Below are positions 53,916-62,294 of a stretch of 64,000 bases of DNA, one piece after another. The notes below the pieces were generated by a model. That model did no database searches and was not told the DNA's origin. It saw nothing but the letters and a program-made list of their open reading frames with translations. The stretch is from PALSA-1296 sp038210275 (GTDB taxonomy: Bacteria > Bacteroidota > Ignavibacteria > Palsa-1295). The DNA lies in assembly GCA_038210275.1 (NCBI GenBank), contig JBBQWV010000008.1, forward strand, positions 71,697-135,696. The letters run 5' to 3'. The position numbers and the translations under genes are program-made. Position 1 is the stretch's first letter. Each line of letters begins with the position of its first letter.

Positions 53916-55151
53916 TTAATTTCCAAATCTCGGATTCACAACATTATTATAAATTGATCCAAATGTATAAGTAAGACCGACGGAAAAATTATAAGAATAA
54001 CTCGTTGCCAGTTGTTGCAGTTGCAGCAGAACGTCGCTATTCGACAGCCCGGTTTTGGGAAGGAATATCTGATCATGAACACTGGTATAGCTTCCTTGAA
54101 CTCTTAGCGAGAGACCTTCGAATAAACGTAATTGAAGATTAGCAGAGACATTCAATTCTGTTTTGGATAAATCATGAAGATACTGAGAACCGGCAACAGT
54201 AAATTCAGTAGAGCCCCATGGTTGCTGAAATACAAGACTGGCTGAGAGTACATGTGAGCCAACCAGCTCTTCAGTCTTATTAAAGATCGTCGTGTCAAAG
54301 TAGGAGAATTTTTCGGCGCCAATTTTATAAAAAAGTCGTAATTGTCTTGAAGTGGATTCGGAATAGGGGAAAATATCATATTCTAAACCCGCATACGCAT
54401 TCACATATAATTTCCGGTTTCTGTATGTTAACGTACCAACAGAGAAAGATGGACCTGATGACCAATGATCGGAAATACTTTTTACAATGAGAGCGTCGAA
54501 TGAAGCTGATCGTGCAATACTTCTTATATTCAGGTCATCAAAACGATTTTCATTATAACTTCCGAAGCCATTGAATCGCATTTTCCAATCTGCCGTAGTT
54601 CGATTAGCTGTGAGGTTGCCATAGTAATTATAATTTCCATGAAGTTGTTCGGCATACACATTGGCATTCAGATCAATGCTGAAAACCCAGCTATCCCACG
54701 GATCAATGGTAAGTGCAGAAGTTGTATCTGAAGCTTTACTTCCGATTGTCAGAAGTGCGGCTTGTGGAGAATGCGAAACATAACGCGTAAGTCCCAGCAA
54801 AAGGATGTGATCTGTTTCAGTACGAAATTCCTCGAGAGTACTTGATTCTTTCTGAAGCAATCGCAAGGTGTCATTAACATTCTCAAATTGCTTGTGACCA
54901 AGGAAAGTGAATGTGTAGCGAGATCCTCCGTTAGCTGCAGATTCACGGACAACGTAGCAGTGAACATCTGCTTGCCCGGGATCGCGGACATAATCGACAA
55001 ACGTTATTTCTTTGCGAATAAAATCGAAATCGCAGTTCTCACAAGCAAGATAGAAACGGATCTTCCCGGAGGTATCGGAAGACTGCGCAGTTGCTTTTGA
55101 TGATAACACAAAAAGAACTGCAATAATGATGAGGGGGAAGAATCGGATCAT
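53916..55151 (-). CDS. Outer-membrane beta-barrel protein with N-terminal FDFIR/VRDP domain
   Basis: A 411-aa exported protein (signal FVLSSKATAQ). The first about 130 mature residues contain CENCDFDFIRKEITFVDYVRDPGQADVH and YTFTFLGHKQFENVNDTL, a conserved periplasmic segment found in several phyla, here with a Cys pair. The rest is a transmembrane barrel of about 10 amphipathic strands, ending in a short Asn-rich terminus (VVNPRFGN). DUF481-like by shape. Transport or surface function unknown. Confidence 0.7.
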   Translation of the reverse strand: MIRFFPLIIIAVLFVLSSKATAQSSDTSGKIRFYLACENCDFDFIRKEITFVDYVRDPGQADVHCYVVRESAANGGSRYTFTFLGHKQFENVNDTLRLLQKESSTLEEFRTETDHILLLGLTRYVSHSPQAALLTIGSKASDTTSALTIDPWDSWVFSIDLNANVYAEQLHGNYNYYGNLTANRTTADWKMRFNGFGSYNENRFDDLNIRSIARSASFDALIVKSISDHWSSGPSFSVGTLTYRNRKLYVNAYAGLEYDIFPYSESTSRQLRLFYKIGAEKFSYFDTTIFNKTEELVGSHVLSASLVFQQPWGSTEFTVAGSQYLHDLSKTELNVSANLQLRLFEGLSLRVQGSYTSVHDQIFLPKTGLSNSDVLLQLQQLATSYSYNFSVGLTYTFGSIYNNVVNPRFGN

Positions 55152-55219
55152 TATAGTAAAGTAAATGATATTCTATTCGGGCGAATGGGGGTTTTGCTTC
55201 AAGGAAATTATTATCAATC

Positions 55220-55663
55220 TCATAGTTTTTCTATCAGTCCTTTTGCTTTCTTCATTGCCTGTTTCGTTTGGTTTTGAAACATCATCTTATAGAGAGGTAG
55301 CAGCAGAGGCAATAGGATACTATTTTTAAAGATAATTGTATTGGTCTGAGTCCATAATGTGCCTCCGCTTTGGTCCTCGTATGTCCATGAACCGCCGGCT
55401 GACTCTATGAAAGGAGATTCAATTTCACGTCCAGCCAAAGAAGTTTTATTGGGTCTGTCATCGAGTTTATAAACGAAGGTCATCTTTGTTCTCCCCTTGG
55501 TTTTCACTCTCACAACCCTTTCTGGCTCAGTTTGTATGACCGATGTATCAAGCACTGCGCTATCCCATTTTGTTCGATATTCGTAGTTCTGGGTATAATC
55601 CCATACAACTTCTCTCGGCTTTGTGATGAGGATTGAATACTTGATAGTCATAGAATTCTTCAT
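55220..55663 (-). CDS. SRPBCC-like small ligand-binding protein
   Basis: About 147 aa. The fold is suggested by an opening beta strand with PREVVWDYTQNYEYRTKWD (typical START/polyketide-cyclase W...W...D spacing), a mid-region antiparallel sheet (KMTFVYKLDDRPNKTSLAGREIES) and a long C-terminal helix (MMFQNQTKQAMKKAKGLIEKL). Ligand unknown. The ATG at 55663 is chosen; it starts about 20 nt after metH ends, so it is probably co-transcribed. Confidence 0.75.
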   Translation of the reverse strand: MKNSMTIKYSILITKPREVVWDYTQNYEYRTKWDSAVLDTSVIQTEPERVVRVKTKGRTKMTFVYKLDDRPNKTSLAGREIESPFIESAGGSWTYEDQSGGTLWTQTNTIIFKNSILLPLLLPLYKMMFQNQTKQAMKKAKGLIEKL

Positions 55664-55683
55664 TTTATTCTCGGAAATAATTA

Positions 55684-57510
55684 TTATGCAGCCTTCTTCA
55701 CCGGCTCCCATTTCCGTTCATCGAAGATTAGTTGGCGGGCAAGTTCTCTGCCGTGCTCATCTATCTTATGCAGAGGCATAATTTTTCCTGAATGCACGAT
55801 TGCCATATCAAGTCCAGCTTCGATCGCATGGTGCAAAAATACTGAGTTCAGTACATGCCGCGAATGCGGATTGAGTCCGAACGATACATTCGAAACTCCG
55901 AGAATCGTTTTGCATTTCGGATGAGCTTTTTTGATCATTCGAATCGCTTCGATCGTTTCGATAGCGGACTTGCGGAATTCATCATCACCTGAGCCAAGCG
56001 TGAATGTCAGCGTATCGAAGATGAGATCTTCTTCTCTCATTCCGAATTTATTTACCGAGAGATCAATGATGCGCTCGGCGATCTCGAATTTTTTCTCTCG
56101 TGATTTCGCCATGCCAAGTTCATCAATGGTAAGTGCGATCACTGCAGCGCCGTAACGTTTGCATAGCGGCAGAATATGCGCCATGCGCTCTTCGCCATCT
56201 TCCATATTAATGGAGTTGATAATTGCGCGTCCGGCATAGAGCTTCAATGCTTCTTCGATCACGGGATATTCCGTTGAATCAATTACGACAGGGAGCGTGA
56301 CCTGCGTATTGAAAAATTTCATCACCTCTCGCATATCGCGGACTTCATCCCGTCCCACGTATGCTACGCAAAGATCGAGCATGTGTGCGCCTTCTTTCAC
56401 TTGCTCGCGTGCCATTCCGACTGCTGCTTCGTAATCTTCTGCTAAGATCAGATCGCGGAATTTCTTCGAGCCATTCGTATTGCAACGCTCTCCGACAATT
56501 ACCGGAGCCGGTTCTTGTGCAAGTGGAGAAGCTGAATAAATTGATGCAGCCGCTGGTGTCCAGGTAACTTCTCGTTCTTTCGAAGTGATGCGTTCGGCAA
56601 GCGAACTTAATTTCTTAATATGATCGGGACGAGTGCCGCAGCAACCGCCGATGACCGAAACTCCGAGATCCGCGACAAAATGATTCATCCATTTTTCCAT
56701 CTCGTCGGGAGTGAGATGATAATGCGCTACGCCGCCGATATTTTCCGGCAAGCCTGCATTCGGCATACAGAAAATTGGTTTGGTAGAATTCTGCACAAGG
56801 TATCGTACATTTTCTTCCATTTCCTTCGGACCTGTTGCGCAGTTCATTCCAATGAGGCTTATGAAATCGAATGGCTCAAGTGCTGTAAGCGCTGCGGCTA
56901 TCTCCGTACCCATGAGCATCGTGCCCATTGTTTCAATAGTTACTGATGCAATGACCGGAATTTGTCTTTTGCGTTCGGCAAAGAGATCTTGGCAAGCGGC
57001 GAGTGCGCATTTCATTTGCAAAATATCCTGGCATGTTTCGATGCAGAATAGATCAGCACCGCCATCGAGCAACCCTGCCATCTGCGTATAGAACGTCTCG
57101 CGCATTTCATCGAAGCCTATATGCAGGAGCGATGGAAGTTTTGTTGTCGGTCCGATAGAACCGGCTACGAAGCGCGGTTTATCTTTTGTCGAATAATCAT
57201 TCGCGATTTTTTTTGCAAGTACCGCGGCTTCCTTCGAAAGTTCGTAAGCTATATCGCCGAGATCGTATTCGGCAAGCACGATAGATGCTGAACCGAACGT
57301 ATCGGTCTCGATCACATCGGCGCCGGCTTCGAGATAATCTTTATGGACAAGCTCGACGGCGCTCGGTTTCGAGCGGACGAGATATTCGTTACATCCCGCA
57401 AGATGCTCGCCACCGAAATCATCGTACGTGAGGTGTTGCCCCTGTAAATGCGTACCCGTAGCTCCGTCAAATACGAGCGGGCGATGTTTTAATGCTTCAA
57501 GAAATGTCAT
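55684..57510 (-). CDS. metH: Cobalamin-dependent methionine synthase, N-terminal half only
   Basis: Carries the homocysteine-binding and folate-binding domains of MetH and ends there. Zn-ligand Cys residues are in IGMNCATG and VIGGCCGTRPDHI (about residue 288). The pterin-binding domain (about 325-590) has GERCNTNGSKKFRDLI, DVGVAYVGRDE-like DLCVAYVGRDEVRDM and VSNVSFGLNPHSRHVLNSVF. At 608 aa it stops just where the cobalamin cap and B12-binding domains begin, so those must be on another polypeptide or the gene has been shortened. ATG at 57510. Confidence 0.88.
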   Translation of the reverse strand: MTFLEALKHRPLVFDGATGTHLQGQHLTYDDFGGEHLAGCNEYLVRSKPSAVELVHKDYLEAGADVIETDTFGSASIVLAEYDLGDIAYELSKEAAVLAKKIANDYSTKDKPRFVAGSIGPTTKLPSLLHIGFDEMRETFYTQMAGLLDGGADLFCIETCQDILQMKCALAACQDLFAERKRQIPVIASVTIETMGTMLMGTEIAAALTALEPFDFISLIGMNCATGPKEMEENVRYLVQNSTKPIFCMPNAGLPENIGGVAHYHLTPDEMEKWMNHFVADLGVSVIGGCCGTRPDHIKKLSSLAERITSKEREVTWTPAAASIYSASPLAQEPAPVIVGERCNTNGSKKFRDLILAEDYEAAVGMAREQVKEGAHMLDLCVAYVGRDEVRDMREVMKFFNTQVTLPVVIDSTEYPVIEEALKLYAGRAIINSINMEDGEERMAHILPLCKRYGAAVIALTIDELGMAKSREKKFEIAERIIDLSVNKFGMREEDLIFDTLTFTLGSGDDEFRKSAIETIEAIRMIKKAHPKCKTILGVSNVSFGLNPHSRHVLNSVFLHHAIEAGLDMAIVHSGKIMPLHKIDEHGRELARQLIFDERKWEPVKKAA

Positions 57511-57559
57511 AGAAGATTATTAACGTATTCTGCTCATTCTTGTTCCAATATTCAGGTAA

Positions 57560-58288
57560 TCATTGTGTGATCGCTCTCAATTTTCCATCCCCGATTTTTT
57601 TCGTTTTACATTTTAATTTTACATTTTTTCTCTCTCCCGGAATTGGCGATTTTATCCCCTGTAAGTTATTGATTTTACTGACAAGTAATTGTGCTCCCTC
57701 CTCTGCAGCCCGCATAAAATCTACCGAGGGGATGACGAGTGCCGGCGGCTTCGGGGCGGCGGATTCCAGAGTCTCGCTCATCGCGTCAAATACGATAGCC
57801 ATAGCAATGGTCGGTAATTTCCCAAGCCCTGCACGGTCAACTTTGCCGACGACAGGTTTTGTGGTGGTGAGTGAATAGATGATGACCGCTACATTTTTTT
57901 CCTCCATGATCTCGCGGAGATAAAAGAGCAACCGTTCTTTTCTGCGGTAGCTTGAAGAAGTCCATTCCCAACCGGAGATGATGACGACGCGGATACCCGC
58001 TTCTTCAATGCACTGATCGATCCCAACGCGTTCGCCGATAAGATCGCCTTTATGGGATGTGCGGGAGATAAAAGGCATCGCGCGTTTTTTTGTTTCAGGA
58101 TAGCCAAGATGTTCACGGAAGCGCCGCTCGCTCATGCCGCAATTAATAAGCAACGTGCCAAGCCCAGCATCAGATGCAGAGTTCGCAAGTTTGCATGAAT
58201 GCTTCAGAAGGCTTTCCGCATCAGAAGAAATAACGACAGTAACTTCGCCATGAGTAATAGGTACGTTGTTAAGATATGAGTTTTTCAT
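57560..58288 (-). CDS. RecA-like fold protein lacking P-loop residues
   Basis: A 242-aa soluble protein. The layout is that of KaiC/RecA-like ATPases: a GEVTVVISSDAESLLKHSCKLA opening, a later IRVVIISGWEW strand, and a KPVVGKVDRAGLGKLPTIAMAIVFDAM strand-turn region. The Walker A GxxxxGK[ST] and the Walker B Asp are not present, so it probably does not hydrolyse ATP. A Lys-rich tail ends it. Located 50 nt upstream of metH, possibly one operon. Function unknown. Confidence 0.65.
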   Translation of the reverse strand: MKNSYLNNVPITHGEVTVVISSDAESLLKHSCKLANSASDAGLGTLLINCGMSERRFREHLGYPETKKRAMPFISRTSHKGDLIGERVGIDQCIEEAGIRVVIISGWEWTSSSYRRKERLLFYLREIMEEKNVAVIIYSLTTTKPVVGKVDRAGLGKLPTIAMAIVFDAMSETLESAAPKPPALVIPSVDFMRAAEEGAQLLVSKINNLQGIKSPIPGERKNVKLKCKTKKIGDGKLRAITQ

Positions 58289-58304
58289 AGTTGTAATTGA
58301 TTAT

Positions 58305-58557
58305 AAAAAAATAATTAAATAAAAACCCCCTCTCCTCGAATGAGGAGAGGGCCGGGGTGAGGTCGAGCCCCGAGCCCCTGGAGAGGTCATGAAGTCAGGA
58401 AGAAAAGAGGAAACCTCACCCTAACCCTCTCCTTATTCAAGGAGAGGGAATATTTTTTTTTCTTCTCTCCTTATCCAAGCCGAGGGAATAAAAAAAATAA
58501 TTAAATAAAAATCCCCCTCTCCTCGAATGAGGAGAGGGCCGGGGTGAGGTCGATCCC
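58305..58557. repeat. Direct and inverted repeats upstream of the lipoprotein gene
   Basis: Two nearly identical copies (about 65 bp) begin at 58305 and 58491: an A-rich leader followed by CCCCCTCTCCTCGAATGAGGAGAGGGCCGGGG and a GGTGAGGTCGA tail. Between them lie two more degenerate CTCTCC...GGAGAGGG copies at 58405-58480. No gene is present in 58289-58573. The second copy abuts the -7 box of the downstream gene. Confidence 0.7.
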
Positions 58558-58561
58558 TCCG

Positions 58562-58569
58562 TATCTTTG
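58562..58569 (+). promoter_or_regulatory. Promoter -7 box TATCTTTG, leaderless lipoprotein gene
   Basis: TATCTTTG ends 4 nt before the ATG at 58574, so transcription must begin at or just before the start codon. No TTG is present at the -33 distance; that region is the repeat. Confidence 0.55.
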
Positions 58570-58573
58570 CATC

Positions 58574-59266
58574 ATGAAATACCTACTCTTGATCTTCACA
58601 GCATTGGCATTCCTTTCCGGATGCAGCAATCCATCTTCGCCGGCGGATAATGCGCTGCCGCCGCCGCACCAAACGCCATTTTCATTTCATAAGCCGAGGC
58701 TGGGTGCAACCTTTAGTATGCAGGCTGTGAATAATCCGCCCGGCACAGGACTCGATACTACCTTCATCTTTACCGTGACCGATACTGCTCTTACTATCGG
58801 CGGAAAAGCCGCGCTGAAGTTTAACGGATATTTCCGTAACGATTCGTTTTATGTTTCCTACCGCGATAACGGCGATATTGATATTGCAGGATCAACCGAT
58901 TATATTTTCGGAAGAGATTCATGGACGTGGTATCCTCTTTCGGTTGATCCCGGTCATGGGTTCGAAGCCTACTATCATGATTCGGTTATATCGAATTCCA
59001 ATCCGCAAGATACCCGCGCAATCAAACGTGATACGCTTATCGTATTCGGTAAAGAAACGCTCATGATTAAAGGACAGCCCATAGAGTGCATAAAACTTTC
59101 GCGGCGAGTCTATTATGAATTGACAAACATCAAATACGGATTTAAAAACGGAAGCTCAATTCAAGTCGACTATTGGTACGCGCCCTCACTCGGATACTGG
59201 GCAAAAGAATACATCAAATACGGCGGCAGGGAAACGACGTTCACAATGATTGATTATACACTATAA
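58574..59266 (+). CDS. Small lipoprotein of unknown function
   Basis: A 230-aa lipoprotein (MKYLLLIFTALAFLSGCSN; lipobox LSGC). A Ser/Pro linker (PSSPADNALPPPHQTP) then a beta-rich domain with Tyr/Thr strands (TDYIFGRDSWTWYPL, IQVDYWYAPSLGYWAKEYIKYG). No family recognised. The ATG at 58574 is chosen because the longer GTG frame (58544) would run through the TATCTTTG promoter box. Confidence 0.8.
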   Translation: MKYLLLIFTALAFLSGCSNPSSPADNALPPPHQTPFSFHKPRLGATFSMQAVNNPPGTGLDTTFIFTVTDTALTIGGKAALKFNGYFRNDSFYVSYRDNGDIDIAGSTDYIFGRDSWTWYPLSVDPGHGFEAYYHDSVISNSNPQDTRAIKRDTLIVFGKETLMIKGQPIECIKLSRRVYYELTNIKYGFKNGSSIQVDYWYAPSLGYWAKEYIKYGGRETTFTMIDYTL

Positions 59267-59298
59267 AGGTGATATGGCAGACCAACCTTTCTTAAAAG

Positions 59299-59319
59299 CC
59301 CCTCCTTTTCAAGGAGGGG
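59299..59319. terminator. Hairpin between lipoprotein and the ATPase module
   Basis: CCCCTCCTT-TTC-AAGGAGGGG, a perfect 9-bp palindrome, lies between the convergent genes ending at 59266 and 59349. Part of the CCCTCnCC repeat family. Confidence 0.55.
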
Positions 59320-59348
59320 TTGGGGTGGTTATTAAATAAAATCAATTA

Positions 59349-60371
59349 CTATTCGTAAGGGATATCAAATTCATTGTGTGTACCGATTTTAGCGAACCTT
59401 ATCTTTCCGTCAACTTCCCAATAGTGAAGGTGAAATTCATAATCTATGTCTCTTCTCCATGCCTTTTCTCCATTTTTTACTACTTGAGGATCTTCTGGCC
59501 CAGAACCTTCCCGTAATGCATGTCTTTTAGATAAATTCTGCCCTAATATTGTCTCTGAAAGAGTTTTTAAAATTTGTTCTATTCTCTCAGTTTTATTTAA
59601 AAATACTGAGTTGTTTTCGAGAGAAGCAAAAAATTTCTTCCCAAATGTAAAAGGTAAAGATTCTACTTCGGCGAGAGAATACTGATAGTGTGTTAGAATA
59701 TATATCATAGTGGCAACTCGCAATTTAGTTGGAGTTTGCCATAAAATTTCAATCGGAATAGATTCTAGATAATTGTTCAATTCAGAGAGAAAAATAGTTT
59801 GACTTTCTAAACGAGAAGGTAAGGGGATCGATGTTAATATCTGATTATCTGAATCAATGATTGTAAAATTAGATTCATGAGCTATTTTTTGTGGTAAAGA
59901 TAAATGAGGAACTTGTAAGAAATAGCACCATCGTCTATTCCTATTTGTTGCATATTCAGCTAATGTCAATAATCTCATACAGTCACAAATGAATGACTTC
60001 TGGGATTCTCCCAACGAAATTAAATTGGCAGGGACTGAACACGTGTGGTCATCAGCAAGATAATCATTGGTTTCAATGACATCCTCCAATAAATTGTTCG
60101 TCAGCAGCGTAGTTATTATTTTTAAAAGATCACGTCTATCAATGTACTCTATTGAGTATTTTGCAAGACATGCCGATATTGATGGAAAATCAGGGTAATA
60201 TTCGATATCAGCAAAATGATTATTAATTTTCTTTGAAACCACTAAATTGAAATCTAATGAATTACTTGCTCTCGACCATTCCTGAATTCTATTAGCAAAT
60301 CCATCGACCTCTGAGTGTGTTGAAGAAGGATTTAAGTAAAGGAATGATGAGTCGGCTAGTATTCCAATCAT
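59349..60371 (-). CDS. Partner protein of the DUF3696 ATPase (unrecognised, 340 aa)
   Basis: A 340-aa, AT-rich, soluble protein; not recognised. The N-terminus (ILADSSFLYLNPSS) resembles the opening strand of PIN-type domains, but the other acidic residues cannot be placed. The C-terminal about 60 residues (RHALREGSGPEDPQVVKNG, then WRRDIDYEFHLHYWEVDGK and IGTHNEFDIPYE) form a compact His/Asp-rich motif reminiscent of RelE-like toxins. It overlaps the ATPase stop by 4 nt (ATGA), so the two are translated together. By analogy with paired ATPase-effector systems it may be the effector; this is inference. Confidence 0.6.
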   Translation of the reverse strand: MIGILADSSFLYLNPSSTHSEVDGFANRIQEWSRASNSLDFNLVVSKKINNHFADIEYYPDFPSISACLAKYSIEYIDRRDLLKIITTLLTNNLLEDVIETNDYLADDHTCSVPANLISLGESQKSFICDCMRLLTLAEYATNRNRRWCYFLQVPHLSLPQKIAHESNFTIIDSDNQILTSIPLPSRLESQTIFLSELNNYLESIPIEILWQTPTKLRVATMIYILTHYQYSLAEVESLPFTFGKKFFASLENNSVFLNKTERIEQILKTLSETILGQNLSKRHALREGSGPEDPQVVKNGEKAWRRDIDYEFHLHYWEVDGKIRFAKIGTHNEFDIPYE

Positions 60372-62233
60372 TTCTGTTCGTTCTCCCGTAGTTTTCTTGC
60401 CATTGACGCATTTATTATTTCTGAAGCATTATCGATAGATTCATCAAAAAAACCTTTAGGCCAATTTAGTATTGTACCAAAACGGTTTATTTTGATAGGT
60501 GTATATCGGGAATTTAACCCTTCCTTTTCCGTAAAGTATATGATAGCTTTCGAAGCTAGATTTTCATCTTGCGATTGAGCAATTAATAATCTCAGTCTAT
60601 TAATAAGATATTCACTATGAGTTTCAATTATACATTGTTTACCAAGCAATGTCATTGAAAAGAAAAAATCTGCTAGTCTAGATTGAACTTTCGGATGGAG
60701 ATGTAATTCTGGCTGCTCAAAAATTAATATTGAACCTTGGTCAGCAAGTAATGATAATACAAGAATAGGCAAAATTTGACTAACACCAACTCCAACGTGT
60801 GTTAAGTCATGTTCAATATCATCCATATCTGTTTTGATAGTGAGTCTATGACCAAGTTTACCTTCATCTGTAGGCAATATACTCGATCCTATTCCCATAT
60901 ATGACATCCAATCTTGGACAGCTTGTTTTAAATTATTTCTACGTAAAGAAAGCTCCCTTTTCAATCCTAATAAACTTTCAGGTGAAATATATCTCACTTG
61001 TTCATTTTGATATAGATTCAATACTGCTGCCGTAAGTTCACCTTTATATCCAATATCTTTGGGATCATTACCTCCAGGTAAGGGGTAAAGGGGTTTTGGT
61101 TCTTCCCTCAAGGGCCCTAAATATTTTACCATACTACTAAAAAAAGCTTTACTAAAGCGCGACGCAATATCTAGAGGTGGTGACAATTGAACCGATTGTA
61201 AATTGTATGAGTCCGGTTTATTATCGCGAGCAAGGTTGAGTAATTCATTTCTCTTACTTGATAAAATTTGAGTTGCTGTTATTTTCTGGTTCTGTAAATA
61301 TGCTCCATAGTTATTCCAATCTGCTGCAGAAAAATTATTTTTTAATTGATCTAGAAATTTTAATCTATGTGGACGTAAGTTACTTGCTGTTTTATCTGTA
61401 CTAAGGTCATTTTCTAAATCTGCCATCAAATCCAATAGCCTATTTTTCAAAGGTAAAGGAATATGAAAATTCTTGTATAAACTTTCATTAATTGAGAAAC
61501 CGGATATCATATCAAGAGTTTTACTAGCACTATCACCAGTTTCCTCATATAAAACTTCTAACGAGTCTGGTAGGAAATTTTTAAAGATAACGCCACAATA
61601 CTCGCCCGAAAATGGTAATTGGTAAGATGCTGAACTTTTCATATAAATTTTATCACCAAGGATCTCATATTGTAGTGCATTGGAATCATCTGAAGGCAAA
61701 GGAATACTGTCTATTTTGAGCCTACTTTTTTTCTTTTCAAGAGACTCATCAGTGAACCTAACTCGTAATTGTTCTTTTTTCAAATCGGCAACATTTTCGT
61801 ATTCCAATTGAATACTCATTTCGTCTAACGATGGCTGTATACTTGATAAAGTAGGTTGTAATCTAAAGTCAACAAAGATGTCTTTTAAATTGCCGTCCTT
61901 TGGTTTAAGTGCATTAAGTAGAGCTGCTGACAAACCTGAGTTTAAAAATTCTTCACTTGTTGGACTGAGTTTGAAACCAAAACTAATTTTTCTATTAAAT
62001 TCCGAATTAAAGACTATGTCATTATAGCTGCCACATTTAAGTATTGATCCATTGAGCAAGATCGCCTTGGATGGTACCGCATATTTTATTGTTTGCGTTA
62101 TAAGAAGTAAACTTTGAATAAGAGTACTTTTTCCTGAGCTATTCGCACCGCATAATACTGTTAAAGGTGCGAACTCAAACCATTTCTCATCAGAAATGGA
62201 CTTGAAATTCTCAATTTTCCAATTTGTTATCAT
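60368..62233 (-). CDS. AAA15 family ATPase, DUF3696-type
   Basis: A 621-aa RecF/OLD-related ATPase. Walker A GANSSGKST at residues 29-37 follows IENFKSISDEKWFEF. The ABC-like signature/Walker B region is ILIFEQPELHLHP at about 502-514, with ETHSEYLINRLR (about 538) as the D-loop/H-switch. The DUF3696 tail is recognised by INRFGTILNWPKGFFDES. A long helical insert (about 130-430) separates the two halves. Relatives occur in abortive-infection/phage-defence gene pairs; this specific pair is not one I can name. ATG at 62233; the frame is open from a TTG at 62239. Confidence 0.85.
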   Translation of the reverse strand: MITNWKIENFKSISDEKWFEFAPLTVLCGANSSGKSTLIQSLLLITQTIKYAVPSKAILLNGSILKCGSYNDIVFNSEFNRKISFGFKLSPTSEEFLNSGLSAALLNALKPKDGNLKDIFVDFRLQPTLSSIQPSLDEMSIQLEYENVADLKKEQLRVRFTDESLEKKKSRLKIDSIPLPSDDSNALQYEILGDKIYMKSSASYQLPFSGEYCGVIFKNFLPDSLEVLYEETGDSASKTLDMISGFSINESLYKNFHIPLPLKNRLLDLMADLENDLSTDKTASNLRPHRLKFLDQLKNNFSAADWNNYGAYLQNQKITATQILSSKRNELLNLARDNKPDSYNLQSVQLSPPLDIASRFSKAFFSSMVKYLGPLREEPKPLYPLPGGNDPKDIGYKGELTAAVLNLYQNEQVRYISPESLLGLKRELSLRRNNLKQAVQDWMSYMGIGSSILPTDEGKLGHRLTIKTDMDDIEHDLTHVGVGVSQILPILVLSLLADQGSILIFEQPELHLHPKVQSRLADFFFSMTLLGKQCIIETHSEYLINRLRLLIAQSQDENLASKAIIYFTEKEGLNSRYTPIKINRFGTILNWPKGFFDESIDNASEIINASMARKLRENEQK

Positions 62234-62258
62234 GCTCAATATTCTCCTTGTTTATTTG

Positions 62259-62294
62259 CAAAGTTACGAAATTATAACACCCCCCCCTCACAAA
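62259..62294 (-). promoter_or_regulatory. Promoter of the ATPase module with G8 tract
   Basis: On the minus strand TTTG (62291-62294), a G8 tract (62280-62287) and TAACTTTG (62259-62266). The -33 to -7 spacing is 24 nt, longer than the usual 19-20, and the homopolymer lies in the spacer. The TTTG is inside the last codons of the terminase gene. AAGGAG lies at 62244-62249. Confidence 0.55.

Noticed and set aside
58308..58555. CRISPR array from repeated CTCTCC...GGAGAGGG units
   Set aside because: Repeats are palindromic, irregularly spaced and not separated by uniform unique spacers; no cas genes.
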